Assembly: GCF_012650175.1 (NCBI RefSeq)
Contig: NZ_JAAILI010000056.1
Span: 242,342-306,341, forward strand
Direction of reading: 5' to 3'
Length of the DNA stretch: 64,000 bases
DNA from: Sphingomonas sp. S2M10
GTDB taxonomy: Bacteria; Pseudomonadota; Alphaproteobacteria; Sphingomonadales; Sphingomonadaceae
Every line of letters begins with the position of its first letter. The stretch's first letter is position 1. Below the pieces are notes generated by a model. That model saw nothing but the letters and a program-made list of their open reading frames with translations. It was not told the origin of the DNA and searched no databases. Below, piece by piece: positions 51,391 through 58,866 of the stretch. The position numbers and the translations under genes were made by a program.

Positions 51391-51445
51391 TATCCACAGC
51401 GGAGATTTTCGCGCTTGCCTGAACTACCCGTTATGGGTATTTTGC
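51391..51445 (+). promoter_or_regulatory. Rightward early promoter with two operators
   Basis: TTGCCT (51414-51419), 17 bases holding TACCCGTTATGGGTA (51425-51439), then TATTTT. A second, imperfect site TATCCACAGCGGAGA (51391-51405) lies just upstream of the -35; it resembles the capsid-gene site and a DnaA box. Confidence 0.6.
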
Positions 51446-51477
51446 TCGCCATCCAGTTTACCCATGGAGGCAAGCAA

Positions 51478-51915
51478 ATGGGTTCCGTAACCCTCTTCCC
51501 GCGTTCTACCGTCCCCCCGGCAACGGCGATCCAGCCCCCCAGGATCGCCGTTGCAGCCGCGCCGGCCGCCAAGGCCCCCCCCGCCACCGGCGGTCGGCGC
51601 GGCGAATATGCGGTGGGAGACATCGCCCGCGAGCTGGGCATGTCCCACTTTTCCGCCCGCACCATCATCGCCCGCCTGCGGCTGCTCGCGCGCACCCAGC
51701 GGATGCCACTGCCGCGCACGCCGCGCTTCCTGGGCGAAAGGCACGTCACCGGGCCGCTCTCCATCACGGTGCGAAGCCGCTGGGACGCGGGCGAGATCGA
51801 CGCTTGGCTGGATGGGCGCCTGCCCTCCGGCCCGGCGGGCGCACCCGCCATGCTTCCGCAGCCGATCCGCGACGATATGCGCCGCCGCGCCGAGCAACTG
51901 GCGAGGGTGGCATGA
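51478..51915 (+). CDS. HTH DNA-binding protein, possible early regulator
   Basis: The 145-residue product has an Ala/Pro-rich N-terminus, an HTH (YAVGDIARELGMSHFSARTI) and DAGEIDAWLDGR, a pattern of excisionase-like winged helices. ATG at 51478 has GGAGG seven bases before it. It is the first gene of the integrase operon. Confidence 0.65.
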   Translation: MGSVTLFPRSTVPPATAIQPPRIAVAAAPAAKAPPATGGRRGEYAVGDIARELGMSHFSARTIIARLRLLARTQRMPLPRTPRFLGERHVTGPLSITVRSRWDAGEIDAWLDGRLPSGPAGAPAMLPQPIRDDMRRRAEQLARVA

Positions 51916-52178
51916 GCGACGAGCCGGAAAGCCCGCCGGAATCGGCGCCGGAGCAGCCCGCCCCGCCCGCTGCCCAGCCGCTCGGCCCGCGCGACTATTT
52001 TGCCGGCCAGGTGATCGCGACCGCGCTGGGCAAATCGTTCCGCGGCATGGACGGCCTCCCGATCGTCGATGCGCTCAGCGCACCGGCCCGTGCGATGCAC
52101 GTCGCCGCCGCAGCAGCCTATGCCTATCAGGTCGCCGACGCGATGGTGCTCGCGCGCCAGGAAGGCGGTGCAGCATGA
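51912..52178 (+). CDS. Hypothetical protein, 88 aa
   Basis: Pro/Glu-rich N-terminus then a helical region (AMHVAAAAAYAYQVADAMVL). ATGA overlap with the previous gene. No family recognised. Confidence 0.6.
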   Translation: MSDEPESPPESAPEQPAPPAAQPLGPRDYFAGQVIATALGKSFRGMDGLPIVDALSAPARAMHVAAAAAYAYQVADAMVLARQEGGAA

Positions 52179-52453
52179 TCGTCGTCAAGGTCGAGCTGTG
52201 GTCCGCCCTCACCGGGCGCCGTACCGAGTTGGCTCGCATGGTCATCGACAATGTCGGCGGCACCGAACAGGTGGGCGACTATCGATGCCGCACGCTGCGC
52301 GGTCGGTCCGAGGACGCGCTTGATCGCGCGCTGCTCAGGATGGACACCACCGGCACCCAGCGCGAGGGCAAGGTCATCGGCCATGCCCGCCTTCGCGAAC
52401 ACGTGTGGAACCTCGTGAGCAAGGCGCTCTCCGGCATGGGCTACGGCCGATGA
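52175..52453 (+). CDS. Hypothetical protein, 92 aa
   Basis: Begins MIVVKVELWSALTGRRTELA, a beta-rich small protein seen in many phage early regions but of unknown role. Coupled by ATGA overlaps at both ends. Confidence 0.65.
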   Translation: MIVVKVELWSALTGRRTELARMVIDNVGGTEQVGDYRCRTLRGRSEDALDRALLRMDTTGTQREGKVIGHARLREHVWNLVSKALSGMGYGR

Positions 52454-52560
52454 CGTGGCAGCACCTGCCCTTCGTCGTGGCGGCGGCTTTCGTGCTGCCC
52501 AGCCTCGCCCACAGCTATGCGCCCATTGTCCGGCGCCTTCGTCGGGAGCTGTTCCGATGA
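52450..52560 (+). CDS. Tiny membrane protein, 36 aa
   Basis: One hydrophobic helix (LPFVVAAAFVLPSLA) followed by a basic tail (RRLRREL). Too small for standard gene calls; ATGA overlaps on both sides support translation. Confidence 0.5.
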   Translation: MTWQHLPFVVAAAFVLPSLAHSYAPIVRRLRRELFR

Positions 52561-52745
52561 GCAAGCCCGTCTACAACGCCACCTATCGCCGCGGCATGGG
52601 GGACGTTCGCGTCCTGCAGGACACCGGCACCCACTTGCACAGCCTGGACGTCCCACTGCGCGACGTTCCGGCGCTCATCCAGGCGTTGCTGCATGCCTAC
52701 AGCGTCGACGCAATCGCCGATCAGCTGGCACGGGAGCGCAGCTGA
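52557..52745 (+). CDS. Hypothetical protein, 62 aa
   Basis: Begins MSKPVYNATYRRGMGDVRVL; soluble alpha-beta protein of unknown function, coupled by ATGA and TGATG overlaps. Confidence 0.6.
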   Translation: MSKPVYNATYRRGMGDVRVLQDTGTHLHSLDVPLRDVPALIQALLHAYSVDAIADQLARERS

Positions 52746-52891
52746 TGCCCACGCCACGCCCCGATATCATGAAGCGCTATCGCGAGCTGGATGCGAAGCG
52801 CCCGCACGCCAAGCACCTCGGCGTCGCCGAGCGGATCGAGTTCGAGCGGCTGGACCGGATTGTATCCCAGCGCCTCGCGCGGCTGAACTGA
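52745..52891 (+). CDS. Hypothetical basic protein, 48 aa
   Basis: Highly charged helical protein (KHLGVAERIEFERLDRIVSQ), TGATG overlaps on both sides. Unknown role. Confidence 0.55.
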   Translation: MPTPRPDIMKRYRELDAKRPHAKHLGVAERIEFERLDRIVSQRLARLN

Positions 52892-53175
52892 TGGCCGCGC
52901 GCCGCTACGTCTGCAAGCGTCGCGGCTGCGATCGGGCGCGCGAACGCTGGCAGGACGTCTGCAGCGGCTGCTGGCAGGAGGTGCCGCAAACCCTGCGCGA
53001 CGGATTGCGCCAGGCGCGGGAACGCGGCCTGCCCGCGCTGGCGCGGCAGATAGGCCAGAACATCGTCAAGTCGCTCGGCCGCAAGCCTGCACGCGCCGCC
53101 GGCGATGCCCGCGCCGCCTATTACCGCACCGCCGCCATGATGGGTGAGCGGGCAGAGATCGAGCCGGCCGAATAG
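52891..53175 (+). CDS. Putative zinc-binding protein, 94 aa
   Basis: N-terminal YVCKRRGCDRARERWQDVCS followed by GC gives a four-cysteine cluster; the rest is a basic helix. Could bind nucleic acid. Coupled upstream by TGATG. Confidence 0.6.
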   Translation: MAARRYVCKRRGCDRARERWQDVCSGCWQEVPQTLRDGLRQARERGLPALARQIGQNIVKSLGRKPARAAGDARAAYYRTAAMMGERAEIEPAE

Positions 53176-53212
53176 CACCGCGCTGCCGGTCGCGGACCCG
53201 GAGAGAAGCCCG

Positions 53213-53416
53213 ATGGAAATTCTCATGCTTTTGTGCCTCGCGCTCAGCGTCGCGCTGGTCGCGGTTTTCGTCACCATTCAGGTGCAGGCGCACCGTATCC
53301 GCCGCCGCGCGCAGAAGCGCCGCAAGGCTTGGGCCTGCCGCGCGATCGGGTGTCCACACCTCGGGCCCGACGCTGGCGAAGAATGCGCCGACTGCTGGGC
53401 GGAGCGTAACCTATGA
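53213..53416 (+). CDS. Small membrane protein with C-terminal Cys/His cluster, 67 aa
   Basis: One membrane helix (ILMLLCLALSVALVAVFVTI), a basic stretch, then CRAIGCPHLG and ECADCW that may bind zinc on the cytoplasmic side. Function unknown. Confidence 0.6.
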   Translation: MEILMLLCLALSVALVAVFVTIQVQAHRIRRRAQKRRKAWACRAIGCPHLGPDAGEECADCWAERNL

Positions 53417-53463
53417 ATTCGTCGATGATTGATCGGATCATGCAGATTGCGGGAGGTAAGTGA
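53413..53463 (+). CDS. 16-codon micro-ORF
   Basis: ATG at 53413 overlaps the previous stop (ATGA), and its TGA overlaps the next ATG (TGATG). It ends GGGAGGTAAG, which is the ribosome site of the next gene, so it may serve only to couple translation. Confidence 0.3.
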   Translation: MNSSMIDRIMQIAGGK

Positions 53464-53633
53464 TGGGCGAGAACGCAAAACCCACCCACAAGATGGGCCC
53501 CAGCCGGGTAAACCACGGCAATGCGCAGTGCGTCTACTGCCATGCGACAGACTTGGAAATTGCATTGGCGCTCGGCCCGGTCTGCCCAAACGCGCCCGTC
53601 ACCCTCTCCACCCATCAGGAGCAAAGCCGGTGA
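53463..53633 (+). CDS. Hypothetical protein, 56 aa, ending THQEQSR
   Basis: Short protein with CVYCHATD (a CxxC) and an end THQEQSR encoded by a 20-base sequence that recurs at the end of the next gene. GGGAGG upstream. Function unknown. Confidence 0.55.
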   Translation: MGENAKPTHKMGPSRVNHGNAQCVYCHATDLEIALALGPVCPNAPVTLSTHQEQSR

Positions 53634-53959
53634 GCCGCTTCGACGCTTGGTATGAAGCGATGTCTAACGAACGGGGCGATGCCCCGGATATCCGCGTGTT
53701 GTGGAATCGAGCATCGACGGCGCGGAAGTATTACCACTGCGATCTTTGCGGCGGCGAGATCACCCCAGGCGAACGTTACTCCTCGACCGGGCTGATCGAA
53801 GATGGCGTATTCCGCCATGAACGCATGCACGACCGGGCGATCGGATACCCTTCTGGTTGCCCATCAATCGGCGCGAAGGAACGCGCTGAGAACGACGCGC
53901 AGTTCGAGGCTGATCGCGCCCAGTTCTTCCCCACCCATCAGGAGCAAAGCAATGGCTGA
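53630..53959 (+). CDS. Zinc-ribbon-like protein, 109 aa, ending THQEQSNG
   Basis: GTG start coupled by GTGA overlap. YYHCDLCGGEITPGERYSST is a CxxC half of a zinc ribbon, with a His/Cys pair later. The ending repeats that of the preceding gene. Confidence 0.6.
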   Translation: MSRFDAWYEAMSNERGDAPDIRVLWNRASTARKYYHCDLCGGEITPGERYSSTGLIEDGVFRHERMHDRAIGYPSGCPSIGAKERAENDAQFEADRAQFFPTHQEQSNG

Positions 53960-54299
53960 AGTTACACAGGCCGATCTACAACCGGTGGCATGGTTGTATG
54001 AAAAGAATGGCCGACGCTCTTTGCAGATCGAACGCCAGCCGTGGAACACCGCACCCGGCCGCGATTGGACCGAAACGCCGCTGTATGCCGCCCGCCATCG
54101 CACAGAAGCAGTAAAGCCGCTGGTGGAGGCGCTGGAGAACAAGGGCGCCTTAGCCGAAGCGATCCACAACGCTCGCTTCAACGGGCCTATTACAACGACA
54201 TGGGCGGACGAATGCGAGAGCGGCAAGCTCTATTGCCATCGGATCGCCAACGCGGTCGAGTTGCACCTGCTCGCAGCCCTCCGGAGTGTGCAGTCATGA
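53952..54299 (+). CDS. Hypothetical protein, 115 aa
   Basis: Contains PVAWLYEKNGRR and DWTETPLYA, the layout of small phage proteins often found in early operons of enteric phages; no activity known. AGGAG upstream comes from the repeated 20-base segment. Confidence 0.6.
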   Translation: MAEVTQADLQPVAWLYEKNGRRSLQIERQPWNTAPGRDWTETPLYAARHRTEAVKPLVEALENKGALAEAIHNARFNGPITTTWADECESGKLYCHRIANAVELHLLAALRSVQS

Positions 54300-54832
54300 C
54301 GTTGTTCGATGCAATCGATCAAGCCGCCCCGACGATGCGGAAGGATGCCCTGATCTCAGATTGCGGCCTGTATCGCTATTGGCTGTTGCGCCAGTGGGAT
54401 GCGAGTGCCCCGTTTTTGCCGATCATCATGCTGAACCCCAGCACGGCGGACGCCAGCATTGACGATCCCACTATCCGCCGGTGCATCGGCTTTGCCCGGC
54501 GGGACGGGTTTGGAGGCATCAAGGTCATGAACCTGTTCGCCTTCCGCGCCACGTCGCCGGCCGACATGATTGCCGCCCGCGACCCGATTGGCCCGGATTG
54601 CTACAGCAACCTTATCGGCATGATCGACTATGCACGGCAATATAGCCTCCCGGTTCTGGCGGCCTGGGGCGCGCACGGTTCGCACTTGGGACGGGATAGG
54701 GCTGTCATGTCGTCGGCTCGCGGCATCGGAGCGCGGTTGGTTTGCCTCGGCATGACCAAGCTCGGCCATCCGCGGCACCCGCTTTACGTCGCTGGCCATC
54801 AATCCTTCATGCCGTTCGAGGTGCAGTCATGA
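54296..54832 (+). CDS. DUF1643 domain protein
   Basis: The 178-residue product has the family pattern YRYWLLRQWD, IIMLNPSTADASIDDPTIRR, GGIKVMNLFAFRATSP and LAAWGAHG. DUF1643 proteins are frequent in phages and mobile elements; the activity is unproven. ATGA overlap with the previous gene. Confidence 0.85.
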   Translation: MTLFDAIDQAAPTMRKDALISDCGLYRYWLLRQWDASAPFLPIIMLNPSTADASIDDPTIRRCIGFARRDGFGGIKVMNLFAFRATSPADMIAARDPIGPDCYSNLIGMIDYARQYSLPVLAAWGAHGSHLGRDRAVMSSARGIGARLVCLGMTKLGHPRHPLYVAGHQSFMPFEVQS

Positions 54833-55161
54833 ACGACGATACGAACCAGCGGGCGCGGGACGACGTTGCCCGCGACGTCTTCGCGGTGGCGATGCTGTCG
54901 CTGGTGGCGGATCGGATCCCGTCCGATATCTTGGAGCTCCTGCTCGGCGGCAATCCCGATCGAAAGATCGCCCCGGGCGCGCTCGCCAAGGCGCTCGCCG
55001 CCGCAATCAATTTCGTGATGGCGCAGGCCGTCGAGATTTGCGGCGCCCCGGAGATGCTCCACGTCCAGTTCGACGGCGATCATATCCGGCGATGGTCACG
55101 CGAAGCGTTCGATGGCGCCCGCACCTTCGCTGAAATCGACAACCAGCCCGCGCAGGAATAG
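54829..55161 (+). CDS. Hypothetical protein, 110 aa
   Basis: Acidic, helical soluble protein (DDVARDVFAVAMLSLVADRI). No family recognised. ATGA overlap upstream. Confidence 0.6.
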   Translation: MNDDTNQRARDDVARDVFAVAMLSLVADRIPSDILELLLGGNPDRKIAPGALAKALAAAINFVMAQAVEICGAPEMLHVQFDGDHIRRWSREAFDGARTFAEIDNQPAQE

Positions 55162-55197
55162 CCTGCGCGCGCCCAACGGCAAAAGGAGGCCGAATCC

Positions 55198-55476
55198 ATG
55201 GCTACCCCGAAAGACAAGCTGCGCTGCAAACTGGCCCGCATCTGGATCAACGAAGTCGGCGGCATCGCCGAGGCCGCCGAGATAACCGGCGTCAACCCGC
55301 GCACGCTCCAGCGGATCTTCGGTGGGAAGCAGCCGCCACCGCCCCGGCTGCTGGAGGAAATGGCGGGCTGGATCGATGTGGGTGACACCACCGCGATGCT
55401 GCCGCCCAACATGAAGCAGCTGGCGATCGACCTGCGCGCCGCGGCGCAGCCGGCGGAGGTCGGGGCCGATGCCTAA
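55198..55476 (+). CDS. HTH protein overlapping integrase, candidate excisionase or regulator
   Basis: The 92-residue product has an HTH-like segment (AEAAEITGVNPRTLQRIFGG). It has the AAAAGGAGG cassette-type ribosome site and its end overlaps the integrase start by 8 bases. The position next to int suggests control of integration/excision. Confidence 0.6.
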   Translation: MATPKDKLRCKLARIWINEVGGIAEAAEITGVNPRTLQRIFGGKQPPPPRLLEEMAGWIDVGDTTAMLPPNMKQLAIDLRAAAQPAEVGADA

Positions 55477-56707
55477 GAAGCGCCAAATCCCGTTCCTGTT
55501 CGAGCAGAAGCTCGCCGACGGTCGCTCGGTCTGGCACTGGAAGCCGTCGAAGCGGCTCCGCGTCGCCGGGTTCACCAACCAGAAGCTCGGCAACGATCAC
55601 GCGCAGGCGGTCGCCCAGGCGGTGCAGCTCAATGCCCAGGTCGCAGCATGGCAGGGCAGCGGCGACGATCGGCCGAACACGCTGGCGCCCCGGATCGCGC
55701 CGCCGCGCATCGTCCGCTTCGGCGAGCTGGTCGATCGCTACCAGCGCAGCGAGGAATGGGCGAACCTCAAGAAGAATACGCAGCGTGAATACGGCACCCG
55801 GCTGCGCCAGCTGGAGCATTGGGCGCAGGACGGGATGCTGGCTGTTCGCAGCATCGACAAGGCGCTGGTCCGCGATTTGCGCGCCGCACTGATGAAGCAG
55901 AGCACCTACAAGACCGGCGCCGTGCTGCGCGTTCTCCGCATGTTGCTCAATTGGGCGATGAGCGAAAATATCGTCAGCCAAAATGCCACCGCGAAAGTCA
56001 CCATCCCGGAACCGCCGGCACGCCGGACGATGATGGGGCCGCATATCCGGGAAGCGATCCGCGAGGCTGCGGTTGAACTTGACCTGTTCGACGTTGCGCT
56101 GGCGATCGACCTCGCCTTCTGGACGTTGCAGCGCCAGGGCGACGTGATGGGAATGGGCCGCATGGCCTGGCGGCAGATTACCCCACCCCCCGACGCGGAT
56201 CCGCGCCACGTTGCCCAGCTGGTGGACGCGCGCGGGCGCATGATGGGCTTCCGTCTGATACAGCAAAAAACCGGGACAGAAATCGACGCGCCGATGCCGC
56301 CGATGCTCCACGCCGAGGTGACAGCAGCGATGCGGCGCGGCGGGTTCGGGTGGGTCTTCCCGCATCCCGAGAAGCCCGAGCAGCCCATGCCCACATGGAT
56401 GTTCCAGCGCCGCTTCCGCGCGGCCCGGGACGCGGCCTCGGCCGTGGCGATCATGCGCGAGCAGCCCGAGCTGGCCGAGGCGATCGACGAGGTGCAATAT
56501 CGCGACCTCCGCCGCACCGGCATGGTGTTCTATCGCGACGCCGGCGCGCAAACCGAATGGGTGACGGCGCTCAGCGGCCACGCGGTCATCGGCAAGAAGA
56601 CGATTCTGGACGTGTACATGCCCGGCAATACGCCGGCCGCCATCGCATGCGTCGCCACCGGGCTCCGCCACATGGAGCGCATCAGGGAACAGGAGGCATT
56701 GGGATGA
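55469..56707 (+). CDS. int: Tyrosine recombinase, prophage integrase
   Basis: The 412-residue enzyme has an N-terminal arm-binding region, a core-binding SAM-like domain and a C-terminal catalytic domain with R222 (LQRQGDV), R348 (YRDLRRTG), H371 (SGHAVIG) and the nucleophile Y383 (DVYM). The usual first His of HxxR is Arg (RDLR), a variation seen in other phage integrases. It lies about 1.1 kb from attR and would recombine the tRNA-Gln core. Confidence 0.92.
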   Translation: MPKKRQIPFLFEQKLADGRSVWHWKPSKRLRVAGFTNQKLGNDHAQAVAQAVQLNAQVAAWQGSGDDRPNTLAPRIAPPRIVRFGELVDRYQRSEEWANLKKNTQREYGTRLRQLEHWAQDGMLAVRSIDKALVRDLRAALMKQSTYKTGAVLRVLRMLLNWAMSENIVSQNATAKVTIPEPPARRTMMGPHIREAIREAAVELDLFDVALAIDLAFWTLQRQGDVMGMGRMAWRQITPPPDADPRHVAQLVDARGRMMGFRLIQQKTGTEIDAPMPPMLHAEVTAAMRRGGFGWVFPHPEKPEQPMPTWMFQRRFRAARDAASAVAIMREQPELAEAIDEVQYRDLRRTGMVFYRDAGAQTEWVTALSGHAVIGKKTILDVYMPGNTPAAIACVATGLRHMERIREQEALG

Positions 56708-56985
56708 CCAGCAACGAAAAGGACGAGGCTTTCCTCGATCTGTGCAACTCGGTCCACCGGCTGCGCCGGTCCTTTATCCGGCTCGGGCTCAAGCCGCCGA
56801 AATCGATCGAGGTCGCAGATTACGACGACGGCATGAAGTTCCGGGCGATGTCGCCGGGCGAGCTGGTGCAGACCTATCCCGCTTTGGGCCGCAACGATGA
56901 CCCCGAATGGTGCGCGAACGTCGTCGGCGTCGAGGTGCGCATGCCCGGCCAGTGGCGCGCCCGCGAGCGCGGCGGGAGGGTCTGA
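56704..56985 (+). CDS. Hypothetical protein, 93 aa
   Basis: Charged soluble protein (DLCNSVHRLRRSFIRLGLKP). ATGA overlap with the integrase stop. Unknown role. Confidence 0.6.
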   Translation: MTSNEKDEAFLDLCNSVHRLRRSFIRLGLKPPKSIEVADYDDGMKFRAMSPGELVQTYPALGRNDDPEWCANVVGVEVRMPGQWRARERGGRV

Positions 56986-56986
56986 T

Positions 56987-57283
56987 ATGACTGCGCTTAA
57001 GCCCTGCCCGTTTTGTGGCGGCGAGGGCGAAATAGCCTTCTTCACCATGATGGCCAGCCCGAATCTCCCCGCCGGCTATTTCATCGAATGCGCTACGTGC
57101 GCCTGTTCCGGCCCCAGGTTCCACATCGAAAGCAAGATGCCAGACCGCATCGAGTATACCCAGCGGAAGGCGATCGAAGCATGGAACACACGCGCCGAGG
57201 AGGACGTCCTAGGAAACTCTATCCATGGTTCGGCAGCGGCGGCGGCGCGGTGTATTCCAGATGGTCGAGCCGCTCCAGAATGA
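56987..57283 (+). CDS. Lar-type restriction alleviation protein
   Basis: The 98-residue protein shows LKPCPFCGGE, GYFIECATCACSG and AIEAWNTRAE, the zinc-ribbon plus WNxR ending of the Lar family, which protects phage DNA from type I restriction. It begins two bases after the preceding stop (TGATATG). Confidence 0.8.
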   Translation: MTALKPCPFCGGEGEIAFFTMMASPNLPAGYFIECATCACSGPRFHIESKMPDRIEYTQRKAIEAWNTRAEEDVLGNSIHGSAAAAARCIPDGRAAPE

Positions 57284-57431
57284 TGTCGGTGGCTTCGTCC
57301 AGCGCGCGCTCGCGCACATGGGTGCCCCGGCTCAGGTCGCGCAGCAGCGAGGGCCGGAAGGTCTGCAGGGCGCGCTTCACCAGGAAACGCAATTCGGGAT
57401 GGTCGATTCTTCGGCGCATGTTTCGGAACAT
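57219..57431 (-). CDS. Leftward hypothetical protein, 70 aa
   Basis: The frame from ATG at 57431 reads protein-like (PELRFLVKRALQTFRPSLLR, ATDIILERLDHLEY) while the plus strand here has no good gene after 57283. No Shine-Dalgarno is evident. It overlaps the end of the Lar-type gene by 65 bases. Confidence 0.4.
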   Translation of the reverse strand: MFRNMRRRIDHPELRFLVKRALQTFRPSLLRDLSRGTHVRERALDEATDIILERLDHLEYTAPPPLPNHG

Positions 57432-57447
57432 AATGGGAACGAGTAGA

Positions 57448-57729
57448 ATGGACAAGGTTGCGGAAGAGATGTTCCTGCAGAGCCTGAATGATGCAGCCGC
57501 CGCTGAGATCGCCAAGCGCGAGCAAGCATCGGCATCGCCTGATGTGCTCGCGCTCAATCGTCGGTGCTGCCAGATCGCCGATCGGGTGGTGCCCGAATAT
57601 CGCGTCGGTACGCGCAGCCACAGCTGCTGTGGAACCACCGCGAAACGCTGGAGCGCCGCCTTCGAAGGCGCGGCCCTCGCGATCGGTGGGAGCGAGGCGC
57701 TGGAGCTTCTGAATGCCGCGATTCGCTGA
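57448..57729 (+). CDS. Hypothetical protein, 93 aa, last phage gene
   Basis: Ala-rich helical protein (LQSLNDAAAAEIAKREQASA) divergent from the 70-residue gene. Weak ribosome site, so moderate support. The stop lies just before the attR-side palindromes. Confidence 0.5.
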   Translation: MDKVAEEMFLQSLNDAAAAEIAKREQASASPDVLALNRRCCQIADRVVPEYRVGTRSHSCCGTTAKRWSAAFEGAALAIGGSEALELLNAAIR

Positions 57730-57733
57730 GCTA

Positions 57734-57764
57734 TGTCGCATGTGCGACAAAACTTTTGTCGCAC
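57734..57764. promoter_or_regulatory. TGCGACA palindromes beside attR (candidate integrase arm sites)
   Basis: TGTCGCA-TG-TGCGACA (57734-57749) is followed at once by GTGCGACAAAA-C-TTTTGTCGCAC (57742-57764), an 11-bp perfect inverted repeat. The last part is identical to sequence beside attL. It could also be a terminator for the rightward operon. Confidence 0.5.
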
Positions 57765-57782
57765 GGCGTCGCGAAAATGCTC

Positions 57783-57810
57783 TTGACCCGCAGATTTCCG
57801 CCGTTATTGG
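57783..57810 (+). promoter_or_regulatory. Phage-supplied replacement promoter of tRNA-Gln
   Basis: TTGACC (57783-57788), 16 bases, TATTGG (57805-57810), ending 12 bases before the tRNA. The host's own promoter is now 41.7 kb away at 16048. Confidence 0.5.
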
Positions 57811-57816
57811 GGGCGC

Positions 57817-57843
57817 TCCGGTGCCCCGTCGTCTAAAGGTAAG
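57817..57843 (+). repeat. attR core
   Basis: This 27-base sequence is the exact copy of 16087-16113. Here it continues into the intact tRNA. Confidence 0.92.
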
Positions 57844-57895
57844 ACTACGGACTCTGACTCCGTCAATTGAGGTTCGAATCCTCACGGGGCATCCA
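57822..57895 (+). tRNA. tRNA-Gln (anticodon CTG)
   Basis: The 74-base gene folds as a full cloverleaf: acceptor TGCCCCG / CGGGGCA, anticodon stem ACGGA/TCCGT with loop CTCTGAC (anticodon CTG), T-arm GAGGTTCGAATCCTC and encoded CCA at the end. Its first 22 bases come from the phage att core. Confidence 0.96.
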
Positions 57896-58080
57896 AACAG
57901 CTGTCAGCTTTCACAAAAAGCCGCTCAAAATTGCATTGAGCGACGGTTTCCTGCCGAAAGCGCAGGCACCGCAAGATTGCGGTTTGTCCCTCGCACGCAA
58001 GCTACTGGCGCCTCAGCTACCTTCTGGTACCCAGGCGCCGCCGGTAACCTCGACCGTTTAATGCGATTCGAATCTACGCG

Positions 58081-58866
58081 TCACGCCGCTGTCGGCGAAT
58101 CTGCAGCCAGGAATAGGGTGAACATATGCTGCGTGAGGGCAGCTGCCCCACGCTCGAACGCGACGGTGGCCCAATCATCCCAGCGATGAACACGCTTCGC
58201 CAGCCAGACGAATAAGGCATCTCGAGGTCCCGCGCTGCTAAACGATGCCGACCAAATGATCCGACGGGTCGGCATCCGGCCGGTCGATTCGAAGCCGGTA
58301 AGGGTCACGAGATATTCCTCGTTTATCACTTCTCGGGCGAAAACGTTGCGCCGAAGACCGACCCCACGCTCAAATTCAGCAAGTGCTGCCATCAGTGCGT
58401 CCGGCGCACCAATCGTCGTGGATGCCTGGACGAGTTCGGCGATCTCCGAAAACGGGAGATCGACCCAATCGGGATCTCGAGTAGCCTGGAGCATCAGGAG
58501 CACAGAGAACCCTTCTTCCGTCAAGGAAGCTTCCGTTGGCGCGGTACCATCAACCGTGCTCGTGAGGCCGATGGACGCAAGCCAGCAACAGTAAAATCGC
58601 CAAGATATGAAGTCTCCGGCAAACAGGTCGTAACCGGCTTCGGTCCAACTGCTCGCCTCGCAATCTAGGTGCAGCAGCACACGGAGCAGCAGCTCGAGCT
58701 GCTCGGGTACAAACTGCGAAGAAGGAAAGTTCAGGCGGCCTCCCCAGAAGGCCTGCCTGACGCTTTTCCAATGGCGACCATCTTGGTCCTCGAATGCCGA
58801 ATCGGTCGCCCGCAGCCACCATCCCCAAGGCAGATTCTGCCGATCCCGTCGCGATTTTCGCATCAT
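58081..58866 (-). CDS. Hypothetical protein, 261 aa
   Basis: Not recognised. Trp-rich (GWWLRAT, WRFYCCWLASIG), soluble, with a helical middle. ATGA overlap with the gene before it. Last gene of a leftward four-gene cluster to the right of the tRNA; codon use is less GC-biased than in the host genes on the left. Confidence 0.6.
   Translation of the reverse strand: MMRKSRRDRQNLPWGWWLRATDSAFEDQDGRHWKSVRQAFWGGRLNFPSSQFVPEQLELLLRVLLHLDCEASSWTEAGYDLFAGDFISWRFYCCWLASIGLTSTVDGTAPTEASLTEEGFSVLLMLQATRDPDWVDLPFSEIAELVQASTTIGAPDALMAALAEFERGVGLRRNVFAREVINEEYLVTLTGFESTGRMPTRRIIWSASFSSAGPRDALFVWLAKRVHRWDDWATVAFERGAAALTQHMFTLFLAADSPTAA

Larger units (their letters stand above)
16087..57843. mobile_element. 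Podovirus-type prophage integrated in tRNA-Gln(CTG)
   Basis: A 41.8-kb prophage lies between two 27-bp core copies. It contains integrase next to attR, a divergent repressor region, a replication module, a complete head-tail-ejection-lysis gene order and terminase genes. The virion genes match short-tailed phages: head-tail connector portal, N4-gp56-type capsid, no tape measure or sheath, three or four T7-like internal ejection proteins. The ATPase half of the terminase large subunit is missing, so it is probably defective for packaging although otherwise well preserved. Confidence 0.95.

Noticed and set aside
57896..58080. A gene in the gap right of tRNA-Gln
   Set aside because: Only a weak hairpin (57922-57942) is visible; open frames there are fragments without ribosome sites.
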